Shown here: positions 55,181-63,938 of the stretch, piece by piece
Layout: each line of letters opens with the position of its first letter
Numbering within the stretch: the first letter of the stretch is position 1
DNA from: an uncultured Butyricimonas sp.
GTDB lineage: Bacteria > Bacteroidota > Bacteroidia > Bacteroidales > Marinifilaceae
Direction: 5' to 3'
Assembly (NCBI GenBank): GCA_944320555.1
Contig: CALUHX010000001.1
Coordinates: 62,001 to 126,000 of the forward strand
Length of the DNA stretch: 64,000 nt
Notes under the pieces: generated by a model
What the model was told of the DNA's origin: nothing
The model's input: the letters and a program-made list of their open reading frames with translations, nothing else
The model's database searches: none
Made by a program: the position numbers and the translations under genes

Positions 55181-55693
55181 ATGGCAGAAAGTAAAAAGAC
55201 ACTTACGGTGACCCAGCAGGTCAAAGAACTGATTTACGACATCCAGAACAAGGCTTATCTGACCGGGCAAGCCCGTGAAGCCGGAGGCATGGGATACCAG
55301 GCGGCATCCAACATGCAGGCAAGTGATGACGATGAAAACAGTTACCAGATACGCCGTTCACTTGCAAACGCTTTCTCGTCTCTGAAAAGTCTTCTCGGAG
55401 AATATCTCAACGAGGACAAGACGACAAGCGACAACCTCGTCAACAAGGAGATTGACAACGATGGGGAGCTTTCTCTTGAGTTCCTGCTTCCTTCAAACTA
55501 CAATAACGCATCGGCAGACAGTCTCGGAAATGGCATCCATGCCTACCTCGTGGATATGGCATTGGGGGATTGGTTCACAATCACCAACAAGGAGGACGCA
55601 CAGACCTACATCGCCCATTCCGCAGTGAGTCTGGAGACCGTAAAGAGAGCATTGTACAAACGCAGTCGCCCGGAAAGACCGACATACGAATAG
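55181..55693 (+). CDS. Phage protein, paralogue 2 of 3
   Basis: A 170-residue protein of unknown function, most similar in length and end (RPERPTYE versus RPTYN) to paralogue 1. The shared core reads DSLGNGIHAYLVDMALGDWFTITNKEDA. The N-terminal half (TVTQQVKELIYDIQNKAYLTGQAREAG) is predicted helical. A virion or tail-tip role is possible given the neighbours but not shown. Confidence 0.6.
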   Translation: MAESKKTLTVTQQVKELIYDIQNKAYLTGQAREAGGMGYQAASNMQASDDDENSYQIRRSLANAFSSLKSLLGEYLNEDKTTSDNLVNKEIDNDGELSLEFLLPSNYNNASADSLGNGIHAYLVDMALGDWFTITNKEDAQTYIAHSAVSLETVKRALYKRSRPERPTYE

Positions 55694-55697
55694 CGAT

Positions 55698-56246
55698 ATG
55701 CAAAGCATAAAAACCGGTTATTGTTGTGGAGGTGGCCAGCCTCAGACAAAAACCGTATTGCTCACATTCAAAAGGTCGGAAGTGATATATGATGCGGAGA
55801 ATTACTCGTTTGTTGAGGGCGACATCATGAAAACAGACGATGAACATGACCGTCATCAAGTGTTCGACATCGGTCAGAGCGGAAATATCGACCGTGTGAC
55901 AAGGATATTGAACCTCGCCCACACAGAATGCGTGGAAATGCTATTCCCCTATACAAAAGAGGAAATACCGGACAACCAAGATGCCCTTGACGACATCCTT
56001 TCGGCACCGGAGGAATACAGCATTGTGCTGAACTTGCCTAAAAGCTTTTCCATATCGACTGTAAAACTACTTAGAAACCTCATACACGAATATCTGGTAT
56101 GCAGGGTGCTTGCAGATTGGATGAGCATCACCAATCCACCAAGCCAAGCGAAGTGGGAGGAAAAGCTCGAAGACATCAAAATCAAGATCCAAACAAGCCT
56201 TGTATCAAGAATCAGCAAAGTCCGGCGCAAATTGAAGCCGTTTTAA
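55698..56246 (+). CDS. Phage protein, paralogue 3 of 3
   Basis: The 182-residue, most diverged copy has the core KLLRNLIHEYLVCRVLADWMSITNPPSQA and the preceding strand EEYSIVLNLPKSF. A glycine/cysteine-rich N-terminus (GYCCGGG) is unlike the other two. Three different copies in a row suggest a hetero-oligomeric structure. The gene ends at a bidirectional hairpin facing the TOPRIM gene. Confidence 0.6.
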   Translation: MQSIKTGYCCGGGQPQTKTVLLTFKRSEVIYDAENYSFVEGDIMKTDDEHDRHQVFDIGQSGNIDRVTRILNLAHTECVEMLFPYTKEEIPDNQDALDDILSAPEEYSIVLNLPKSFSISTVKLLRNLIHEYLVCRVLADWMSITNPPSQAKWEEKLEDIKIKIQTSLVSRISKVRRKLKPF

Positions 56247-56252
56247 GAAATA

Positions 56253-56285
56253 AAAAGTTGGAAGGTCAATTCCCTTTCAACTTTT
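56253..56285. terminator. Bidirectional terminator between paralogue 3 and the TOPRIM gene
   Basis: AAAAGTTGGAAGG (56253-56265) pairs with CCTTTCAACTTTT (56273-56285), 13 bp with one wobble, with A- and T-rich ends on both strands. It separates convergent transcription units. Confidence 0.7.
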
Positions 56286-57054
56286 CTTTTGTCGTTTCAC
56301 AGCCATAATAATCCAATACGAATAGAGGGAAGGCACTCAGCACAGCGACTTTGGGGCAATCTTGAGTAATGTATTTTTCCATTTGCTTTTCAAAGACTTC
56401 CAATTGAGTATAAATAGAATCAGGAAGTACATCGTCATTTCCAAGAATGACATTCATTTTACATAAATGCGCCTTTATCAAGGTACACCATAATTCAAAG
56501 GAAATCTTATGCAGATTTATTTTGGGACATTCTTTCCCAACCTTTTCCTTGTAATGAGGTTCTTTCAAACATGCATCTTTGTCCGGACAGACATCTATAC
56601 GCTGACAGTTACGCCCTTTGCATTTTACGATCAAATTTTTAAACGTTTCTTCGTCTGGGAAATGTTTGATGGCTTCAACCATTGGATAGCTTATATACAG
56701 CATCCCATTTTCTGTCTCATTGTTAAAATAGGCGAGCATCTCTTTAATCTTCCCATCGTCCGCAAGGGTGGAATGAGCATCATAATCAAAGAACAAGTAT
56801 ATGGAAGCAAAACTATCCCTATCAAAATCTTTTAACTCCTCGGCATTATCCGCCCGTTCTTTTAACAGATTCACCAAATCTACCGGAAAACCATCGGCAT
56901 CTTTCATTTTTTGATACAACTGATATATTTCCGCATCAAAAATGCATTTGATGGCAAATTTTTCCCCTAAAAAATTTTTTTCCAATTGCCAGACTATCTG
57001 TTTTTCGGTTTTTTCCCCCTCAAATACAAATAAGCACTTTTCTTTATTCGGCAT
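56266..57054 (-). CDS. TOPRIM-domain protein, partner of AAA ATPase
   Basis: The 262-residue protein has the TOPRIM glutamate in CLFVFEGEKTEKQI (E12) and the DxD motif in YLFFDYDAH (D90, D92). A CKGRNCQRIDVCPDKDAC stretch at about 144-162, with a further Cys later, may bind zinc. Together with the ATPase encoded 11 bp overlapping upstream, it forms the ATPase-TOPRIM arrangement of abortive-infection systems (AbiL/RloAB, PARIS, OLD-like). It matches none of these exactly by eye. The likely role is nuclease effector against competing phages, expressed from the prophage. Confidence 0.7.
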   Translation of the reverse strand: MPNKEKCLFVFEGEKTEKQIVWQLEKNFLGEKFAIKCIFDAEIYQLYQKMKDADGFPVDLVNLLKERADNAEELKDFDRDSFASIYLFFDYDAHSTLADDGKIKEMLAYFNNETENGMLYISYPMVEAIKHFPDEETFKNLIVKCKGRNCQRIDVCPDKDACLKEPHYKEKVGKECPKINLHKISFELWCTLIKAHLCKMNVILGNDDVLPDSIYTQLEVFEKQMEKYITQDCPKVAVLSAFPLFVLDYYGCETTKEKLKGN

Positions 57055-58156
57055 CGAAACCTCCTGCTTTATAAATTTTTTCGATGTTATGTGCTTCTCT
57101 TATTTCCCTATCCGTACACTGCGACAATGGACGAATACTCCTACGCCCCATTAAGAAATAACAATCTGGACGCATCAGGTCGTTACTCATAATAGAAGTG
57201 TTATGGGTTGTCAATATAAACTGGATCCCGCTTTTCTTCAGCATTTGAACAATCATTTTTGAAAGCTCATGATGATAAAACGCATCGAATTCGTCAATAA
57301 AAACAAAAGAAATATCCGAACTAAGAATCTGCAAATACCAACAATAAAAAAGCAAAAGCGAACTGGTACCTGTAGATATGATTTCATGAAAAAGGATTTT
57401 CTTTCCGCCAAAGTCAAAAGCCAATTCTTTCTTACCTAATAATTCAACAACAGATAGTTTGCATTTCACATGGGCAGTATTCAAGAATTCTTCAAACTCC
57501 CGCACTTTCCCCTTTTCAATAATCTCATTTGTAAGGCTACTTTTCTTGGGATCCAATCCTAAATAGAACCTATCTTCCAAAGAACGGAAAAAAATCATCC
57601 GTTCCACAAAGTCAAAGAATTCCTTAAACGCCCGATTTTCTGGATTGTCCTCTAATACCGAATTGTTTTTTATATATTTCAGCACAGACAATTGCTCATC
57701 TCTTATTGTATTGTTCAAAGTTTCTGTTCCTTTTAATTTGGATTCAAAACTATTGCCTTTATTCCGGTCAAAATCGACCATCATTGCATTTCCTATCCAA
57801 AACTTTTCAGACACTAATGTTTTATAATCAGTCTTTGAATATTCATATTTCACCAGCATTCCTTCAAAGAGGAATTCATAGGAAAAATTGGCCGTTTTTG
57901 AATTACAATTAGCATTTATGTAGTGTTTGTAATACCGTTCATCCCGATATTTGTCTGTCAAATGTTCTATTATATCAAATATAGCAAAACCCAAATTGGA
58001 TTTGCCGACCCCATTATAACCATAAATAATGGCACAATTCACGACACTATTCTTTATACATTCACTATTGAATGCATAACCTTTGGATGATGACAAATCA
58101 AAAACAACATCTTCTCCAAAGTTCTTGAAATTAGATACTTTAAATTTTACAAGCAT
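57044..58156 (-). CDS. ABC/SMC-type AAA ATPase of a defence-like pair
   Basis: From the ATG at 58156 the protein has about 370 residues. VKFKVSNFKNFGEDVVFDL is the typical AAA_15/OLD start. Walker A is GYNGVGKSN (about 46-54), an STGTSSLLLFYCW signature precedes Walker B FVFIDEFDAFYHHELS, and ILTTHNTS is the switch histidine segment. It is AT-rich relative to neighbours, has its own -7 element at 58179-58186, and sits inserted between phage structural genes. It probably senses infection and controls the TOPRIM nuclease. The start at 58156 is chosen because it lies downstream of the predicted transcription start; an ATG at 58177 is also possible. Confidence 0.75.
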   Translation of the reverse strand: MLVKFKVSNFKNFGEDVVFDLSSSKGYAFNSECIKNSVVNCAIIYGYNGVGKSNLGFAIFDIIEHLTDKYRDERYYKHYINANCNSKTANFSYEFLFEGMLVKYEYSKTDYKTLVSEKFWIGNAMMVDFDRNKGNSFESKLKGTETLNNTIRDEQLSVLKYIKNNSVLEDNPENRAFKEFFDFVERMIFFRSLEDRFYLGLDPKKSSLTNEIIEKGKVREFEEFLNTAHVKCKLSVVELLGKKELAFDFGGKKILFHEIISTGTSSLLLFYCWYLQILSSDISFVFIDEFDAFYHHELSKMIVQMLKKSGIQFILTTHNTSIMSNDLMRPDCYFLMGRRSIRPLSQCTDREIREAHNIEKIYKAGGFDAE

Positions 58157-58178
58157 ATAATCAAAGCTATTTTGCATA

Positions 58179-58186
58179 CAAAGGTA
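58179..58186 (-). promoter_or_regulatory. Promoter of the ATPase-TOPRIM cargo
   Basis: Minus-strand TACCTTTG, an exact -7 consensus match and the same eight bases as in front of the GNAT cargo at 33968-33975. Confidence 0.6.
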
Positions 58187-58290
58187 AGATAAAAAAACTA
58201 TTCCCGTAAAAAAAATACGGCATTTTCTATCAAAACGAGCCAGACTGCACAAGCATCTCGGCTCGTTCAGGATTATAACATGTGTAACAA

Positions 58291-61191
58291 CTATCTCGGC
58301 CGGTTGAGCATCCGGGGATTAAACTGCACCGTAAATCCGTAGATAGATTCTTCTTTATCTAATTGACCCACAAGGACAAGACGATAGGCTTTATATGGAG
58401 AACCTCGGAATCCTCGCAGATATCTGTCCGTACTGCTCCAGACTACATGCCAATTGTACAAATCATTGGAGCCATACAAAACCTGCGACACATGGTCTCT
58501 CTTGAACATTCCCCTCTGGATTATCGTGTCAATCGTTTTGAACATTTTGGGGGCTCCAATGGTAAATGGACGTGTAATCACGAGAACCGCAATTCCGTCC
58601 GCCGTTGTCTTGGAGAAATTGACAAGCACAGGATGCTCTTCAAATGTCTGCTGCCCGTCATCTCCGGTCTTTGAAATCATCTTAACAGCTACGGCAAGAG
58701 CTTCCGGATATGAATTCACATTGCTTGTAATATCAGAGTGGATCATTCCCCACATCTGCGATTTCAAGGAATAGACATAAGCATACCGGACTTCCGGATT
58801 ATATACGATGATGCGTTGATTGGTATAATCATAAACCATACGGCAATCTTTCAGAAACTCAGCAAAAGGTAACAGGTTAATATCTTCCGGCACTTTCTCA
58901 TTCACATCGGCAATGCTATTGTAAAGTCCGATTATCTTATCCGCTTTCGGCAAATCCTGCATATCGAATATATCCTCTGCTTTCAGCCTGTCAGACACGC
59001 ACTGCACAGTTGATCCGCTGATCAGCATGATTCCCCTGTCGGTAACAAACAAGACTGCATCATCTATCTGCGTTATGCTGTCCGAATTTATGCAGACATC
59101 CCGGGTTATTGGTTGCCTGGCTGAATATGTGCCTGTCGAGGACACCTCCAAAGCCCATACGCCTTCTGTTGAAAAGGCATAAAGAGGGAACTGACCGAAC
59201 TGACCCTGCGAAAGAGCCTTTGCAGCCGAGCAAATGCCCATTATTTCCCCAGTTCCAACAGTATTGATGCCCAGCAATGGGAAATAAAACGGATTGTTCA
59301 CTTCCGATGTATATATCTTGTTGGCAATTGAGATGTTCCCGTTGCTTGAAACCACATAAGGCAGAGAAGTGAAGTTCGTTTCCCTAACTATGTCGTAATC
59401 AATTTTTGCAAACGCACCGTTAAGGAACTCATGCGGCTTCAAGTCTATGACATAGCAAGCCATGCCGCCATTATATATAACCATCTTGTATGCGTTTGTG
59501 TTCGGATAGAAGAAGTAAGTACCCCATGACCGCTTACGGAGGTATTTTCCGCCGCTTGCATTCGTCATTTCCGGTGACAGGAAACTCGATATATAACGCA
59601 TGTCCAGATAATTAGTACCACTGCTCACTATATAATTCTTGCCGTCCTCCTTGATGTAAACATAAATGCTATAATTATCAAAACTGAATGCTCCGGGGGT
59701 AATTGTCAAGGCATAGTTCTCGCCCATCGACCAAGAATAGACGGAATGGGTGCAATAAGCCAACATTGACTGCGCAACGAAACCGCAGAACGGCTTTCGC
59801 TCCAATCCGGAAAGATTAATACGGCTGTTGTAAGCGAATGAATATTTTGCATACAGTTTATCTCTTGACAGATAATCGTCAGTCATCACTTCCCGTGTCA
59901 CAAGTGATTGCAAATACTCGTCATCAATGACAATATCCTTTCTTTCGGATATGCTTTCAAGCATGTCGTTTATTTCAACAGAACACAGCTTATAGAATGT
60001 CGAAGTATTTTCTACTGTCTCTTTGACCTTGCCCTCGGAAAATTCAGGAAGATGTAATGTGCCGGCCGGATATGTCCTGTCCGCCGAATAATACATTGAA
60101 TATATATTGGAATAGCTCCACTCCATATAGGCATCAAGAAACTCCGATGATGTATATTGACCAATGAGAGAGTCTTCTTTAGGACTGCCGTTATAGCTTG
60201 TCGTTGTAGGTCTAATATTCGAGAATAGCCGCCCAATAAATATTGTGTCAAAATTGTCCGTATCTTGAAAACTTGTCACTTTCCCATCTTGATCAAATGT
60301 GTAAATCGGCTTGGAAATAAATATGTCCACGCTTTTTATGATGTCTGTCCAATCTTCAAGCATGGAGTAATCATTGGTTCTTATGATACTATAATCCAAT
60401 GTTGAAGCGACAAGCATTATGTCAAGTTCCGCATCAGTATAGCTTTTTTTCCCACTGATACGCTTCCATAATACGACAGGAGCATTAATTGTCGTCGGAT
60501 TCATCAGAATAGGTGCGGAATGGCATACCAGAGAACCGTCATACAGCCGCAAGGCATAGCGCACAAAGAAAGGAAAACAAAACCTGCCTTTGTTTACTGT
60601 TTCCTGTGCGATGAACTTGTTTACCTTTGCCATCACCTGCTCCGTAATCCTTGTCTTGTTGTTCTCCGAAAACTCATTGTAAATTGCATCTTCAGATATT
60701 CCATCAAATGATATTGTGAATGTTGATTTGCTCTCGTCTGAAAGGCTGAATAACCGGGGATGTCCGACAAGTCCAAAAGAAATCTCCACATCCGGAATAT
60801 GATCGCCAAGCGACAGATATGCCCCGTCTTTCCACAAATAGTAATTTATACCGTTGGTTGAGAATGCAAGCAAGGTATTTCCGACTGCGTTACAATGGCT
60901 GATTCCATACACACTGCCTATTGACTTCCGTGAATTTGTATAGTTTTTGTCGATTGAAGTCAGTGCAGAGGTTTGTTCATTATAAATGATATAATGCGTA
61001 TATTCCGATGTTGTATGAATATACAACAGTTTCTCTCCACTGTTAAGGGTCAATATTATCTCCGGAGACATAATAGGTTTCAATGCACCGTCCTCCGGTA
61101 CTACACCCAAAGCCATCGCCAATTCGCCGTCAGTACATTCGTAGTCTGACGGATTGGCTGAATATCCATCATATTTCACATCCTGTATCAT
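58291..61191 (-). CDS. Large tail-tip or nozzle-like virion protein
   Basis: From ATG 61191 the protein has about 966 residues and is rich in beta strands and aromatic residues (IQDVKYDGYSANPSDYECTDGELAMALGVVPEDGALKPI at the start). It ends VYGFTVQFNPRMLNRPR-like, recalling tail-tube/nozzle proteins of podoviruses (T7 gp12 and equivalents in crAss-like phages). Repeated blade-like motifs such as LFVTDRGIMLISGS and FPLYAFSTEGVWALE suggest a propeller. This is a judgement on layout. It starts 3 bp before the end of the preceding small gene, so it belongs to the minus-strand operon. Confidence 0.65.
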   Translation of the reverse strand: MIQDVKYDGYSANPSDYECTDGELAMALGVVPEDGALKPIMSPEIILTLNSGEKLLYIHTTSEYTHYIIYNEQTSALTSIDKNYTNSRKSIGSVYGISHCNAVGNTLLAFSTNGINYYLWKDGAYLSLGDHIPDVEISFGLVGHPRLFSLSDESKSTFTISFDGISEDAIYNEFSENNKTRITEQVMAKVNKFIAQETVNKGRFCFPFFVRYALRLYDGSLVCHSAPILMNPTTINAPVVLWKRISGKKSYTDAELDIMLVASTLDYSIIRTNDYSMLEDWTDIIKSVDIFISKPIYTFDQDGKVTSFQDTDNFDTIFIGRLFSNIRPTTTSYNGSPKEDSLIGQYTSSEFLDAYMEWSYSNIYSMYYSADRTYPAGTLHLPEFSEGKVKETVENTSTFYKLCSVEINDMLESISERKDIVIDDEYLQSLVTREVMTDDYLSRDKLYAKYSFAYNSRINLSGLERKPFCGFVAQSMLAYCTHSVYSWSMGENYALTITPGAFSFDNYSIYVYIKEDGKNYIVSSGTNYLDMRYISSFLSPEMTNASGGKYLRKRSWGTYFFYPNTNAYKMVIYNGGMACYVIDLKPHEFLNGAFAKIDYDIVRETNFTSLPYVVSSNGNISIANKIYTSEVNNPFYFPLLGINTVGTGEIMGICSAAKALSQGQFGQFPLYAFSTEGVWALEVSSTGTYSARQPITRDVCINSDSITQIDDAVLFVTDRGIMLISGSTVQCVSDRLKAEDIFDMQDLPKADKIIGLYNSIADVNEKVPEDINLLPFAEFLKDCRMVYDYTNQRIIVYNPEVRYAYVYSLKSQMWGMIHSDITSNVNSYPEALAVAVKMISKTGDDGQQTFEEHPVLVNFSKTTADGIAVLVITRPFTIGAPKMFKTIDTIIQRGMFKRDHVSQVLYGSNDLYNWHVVWSSTDRYLRGFRGSPYKAYRLVLVGQLDKEESIYGFTVQFNPRMLNRPR

Positions 61192-61193
61192 CG

Positions 61194-61562
61194 TTATAAA
61201 AGGTATTTGATAATTATCGGTAACAATATTCCATGCAAATTGTCCTCTACCGGAACTCCTATGCACAGCCTTGCCTTATCGTTCACTCCGCTGGCTTCAA
61301 GGATTGCCGCACACAGTTTTCTCGAAGAAGCCCGGAAATGGTTGCCCCGACTGTTTGTCGGGAAAACCATAGCCTCATGCCGTCCTCCTACCGGTGCACG
61401 GAGCTTGACATAAAGGTAGTATTCATATCCGTCAGAAAGAATGTCCACGACATCACCACGCCGAAGATGGAGATGCCGTGCGACATTGGAAGTGATGTCA
61501 ATCCGACCGGAAGATGAAAACACTATGTCCGGCTTCCTGCTATTTCCTAATATGCTTTGCAT
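61194..61562 (-). CDS. Small phage protein with AbrB-like strand pattern
   Basis: The 122-residue protein contains IVFSSSGRIDITSNVARHLHLRRGDVVDIL, which resembles the swapped-hairpin AbrB fold. A longer C-terminal half of unknown type follows (EAMVFPTNSRGNHFRASSRKLCAAIL). It overlaps the upstream gene by 23 bp. The function is unknown; a virion accessory role is as likely as DNA binding. Confidence 0.55.
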   Translation of the reverse strand: MQSILGNSRKPDIVFSSSGRIDITSNVARHLHLRRGDVVDILSDGYEYYLYVKLRAPVGGRHEAMVFPTNSRGNHFRASSRKLCAAILEASGVNDKARLCIGVPVEDNLHGILLPIIIKYLL

Positions 61563-61947
61563 CTGGACTATCGAACTGATAATAGATTTTTCCGTTTATT
61601 TTCCGCACCGATACGGAAAGGATGACCGTTTTATCATCTCCTAATCCGTAATCGTAGAAGATACGCCCGACAGACGGGCACAGGCTTTCAAATCCCACAC
61701 ATTTGTGTTTGCCGTTATACTGAATCTCACACATCTGGGTCGGCTGTTCAATGCCGGGATTGAGCATGAATCCGAATGTGCCGTCCTCCGGAATACGGAA
61801 AACGAACACAACAGGCGCATCACCCTCCGCCGCATTGTTCTTGATGTGATGAAACAAGCGTTTCGATAGCGTTATTGAGTTATCCGCCGGGTCTGCAATC
61901 ACATAGTAACGCAACGACCTCCACCATTGTATAATCTTCTTTATCAT
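61540..61947 (-). CDS. Small phage protein of unknown function
   Basis: The 135-residue beta-rich protein (ITLSKRLFHHIKNN, APVVFVFRIPEDGTFGFMLNP, KTVILSVSVRKINGKIYYQF) has no recognisable family. It lies in a tightly packed minus-strand operon, 9 bp after the 86-residue gene and overlapping the next. Confidence 0.55.
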   Translation of the reverse strand: MIKKIIQWWRSLRYYVIADPADNSITLSKRLFHHIKNNAAEGDAPVVFVFRIPEDGTFGFMLNPGIEQPTQMCEIQYNGKHKCVGFESLCPSVGRIFYDYGLGDDKTVILSVSVRKINGKIYYQFDSPDAKHIRK

Positions 61948-61956
61948 AGGACGAAA

Positions 61957-62217
61957 TTACAATGAAGTTCCAACAGCCCTGCCATAACTTTTGACCGCCG
62001 GAAGGTAGTCCCGGCGAGAGCGGAACGAGATGGTCTCGATGAATTGGAATGACAAGGTGCTCTCGATGTCATGCCTGTGAACATCTGCGTCATATTTTGT
62101 CGCAAAAATGTAGGAGCAAATCTCCATTTTCGTTGTGCCTTTTGTGGCAATGATGTTTGCATAATACTTGCGCCCGAAAAGGAACGCAATCACTTCTTTC
62201 AATACCGTTGAGTTCAT
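61957..62217 (-). CDS. Small phage protein of unknown function
   Basis: The 86-residue protein begins MNSTVLKEVIAFLFGRKYYANIIATKGTTK and has a basic C-terminal half. Its start overlaps the methyltransferase stop by 4 bp, the signature of translational coupling. No motif is recognised. Confidence 0.5.
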   Translation of the reverse strand: MNSTVLKEVIAFLFGRKYYANIIATKGTTKMEICSYIFATKYDADVHRHDIESTLSFQFIETISFRSRRDYLPAVKSYGRAVGTSL

Positions 62218-63938
62218 ATCTGTGTATTTAATGTTAAACTATAAGTTCCACTTGTTCTACCTCTTTTGTTCCTGGCATTGCCGATTCCAGACAGGCTCCG
62301 ACACAATGCCTCGCAAAGGACACGAGCCATATTGACCTCCACCGCATTGCCGATGAATTTCTTCTGGTCCGCCTGTGTGCCTACAAGCACATAATCCTCC
62401 GGAAATCCCATAATCCTTTTTAATTCTGAGATTTTCAGCATACGCATTTTGATGTCCATGATACCGTACATCGCCATGAATTCCTTAATCTTGACCATCA
62501 TTGGAGAATCATTCTCAAAGACCTGTATTGCCACTTCGCCCGTTTCTGTTGCCACGAGATAGGGAGGCATCTTATCCATTCTGGCAATCAGTGTGAAGCA
62601 AGGCTTATCCACACTGCCGCCCGGCGATGAGAATTGAGGATTCATCAGATAAAACCATTTCCTATTTGCAGTGATAGTCTGTGCTGGCTGCTCAAGCGAG
62701 CTGCCGACATTGCGAAAATTCGTATTCATCAGCCAAGCCGATACGAGATTCATTTTCGGCTTTGTGGTGACAGCCCCGGCAGGACTTTCGAGGCTTTTCG
62801 CCATGCCATTGCCATACTGCATATCTATAAACTGCGATGTGACAAGGCTCAACCTGTCCTTTGTAGTCAGAGTAGGCGCAGGAGATTCCACAGAATGGTT
62901 GTGTCCGTTGCCATAGTATGCGGAAACAAAGGCGTGATGGTCTATGCAGGTTACAGTCCCGGCAGGTTCTTCGATGGAAGTGTTCTTGCTTTCGGGATGT
63001 CCACTGTACTGCTTTGACAAGAACCGCACAGTGGCAACTCCGAGACGGTTCTGTGTCGCAACAACAGGACACGGCGCATCAATCGAGGGAGCATGATAAA
63101 CTCCGTTCCGGTTCATGCTGTTATACTTCACAAGAAACGCATTCTTACCTCCTGCGACAAACTTGACAAGCCCGGCATATATGCGCTCAAGTGTCCTCTC
63201 TGAAAGCGGCTTCTTCCGCAGGAATATGCTCACTCCCTCGTCATTCAGATCCAGAACATCCTTTACCGGCTTCCACCGCTTCAACTCGTTGAACAATGTC
63301 CTTTGAGGCTCTTTCGCATAGGTCGGCTCCGGGAAAACGACAGGCAACTCTTTCCGGGCGAAAATACCGAAATACCGTCTGCGGCTCGTGTATGCCCCAT
63401 AATCGGCAGCGTTCAGTATCCTGTAATCAAATTTATATCCATAGCGTTTGACATGCTGCACCCACCGTGTATAGCTTTTGCCCTTGTCCATGCTGATGGG
63501 TTTGCCGTTCTCGTCCATATCCCCCCAACTCATAAACTCCTCCACATTCTCAATCTGAATGTAATCCGGCTTCAATGCCTCGATATATCGGAACAAATGC
63601 TCTGCGAGGGTGCGGCTGTCCGCATCCCGTGGCTGTCCGCCTTTTGCCTTTGAGAAGTTGGTGCATTCAAGCGAAGCCCAAAGAACCACCAATGCACCGG
63701 GATATTCCTTGCGTTTCCTTTCCGTATGCGCCACCAAAGGAGACAGTTCCAAGGTACGAATGTCCTCCGTATAATGCACAGCTTCCGGGTGGTTGGAAGC
63801 ATGGGAGGCTATCGCATTCGCATCGTGATTCACGCATGCTATGACCTCCGCACACCTTTCTCCGTTCAGTCTTGCGGCATTCACTCCTGTCGATGTGCCA
63901 CCGGCTCCACAAAACAAGTCTATGTATAATAGTTTCAT
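62214..63938 (-). CDS. C5 cytosine-specific DNA methyltransferase with repeated recognition region
   Basis: This 574-residue enzyme would methylate phage (and host) DNA. Motif I is LYIDLFCGAGGTSTG (5-19), the catalytic Cys92 is in ECTNFS, the ENV motif starts at about 130, and SRRRYFGIF is motif VIII. The C-terminal MGFPEDY...KFIGNAVEVNMARVL contains motifs IX-X. Motif IV reads ASLECTNFS rather than the usual GGPPC. Between about 270 and 480 about six modules of 30-40 residues recur, each with S[IVL][ED]xPxxT[VIL]T. No restriction gene accompanies it, so it is probably an orphan anti-restriction methyltransferase. Confidence 0.88.
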   Translation of the reverse strand: MKLLYIDLFCGAGGTSTGVNAARLNGERCAEVIACVNHDANAIASHASNHPEAVHYTEDIRTLELSPLVAHTERKRKEYPGALVVLWASLECTNFSKAKGGQPRDADSRTLAEHLFRYIEALKPDYIQIENVEEFMSWGDMDENGKPISMDKGKSYTRWVQHVKRYGYKFDYRILNAADYGAYTSRRRYFGIFARKELPVVFPEPTYAKEPQRTLFNELKRWKPVKDVLDLNDEGVSIFLRKKPLSERTLERIYAGLVKFVAGGKNAFLVKYNSMNRNGVYHAPSIDAPCPVVATQNRLGVATVRFLSKQYSGHPESKNTSIEEPAGTVTCIDHHAFVSAYYGNGHNHSVESPAPTLTTKDRLSLVTSQFIDMQYGNGMAKSLESPAGAVTTKPKMNLVSAWLMNTNFRNVGSSLEQPAQTITANRKWFYLMNPQFSSPGGSVDKPCFTLIARMDKMPPYLVATETGEVAIQVFENDSPMMVKIKEFMAMYGIMDIKMRMLKISELKRIMGFPEDYVLVGTQADQKKFIGNAVEVNMARVLCEALCRSLSGIGNARNKRGRTSGTYSLTLNTQI

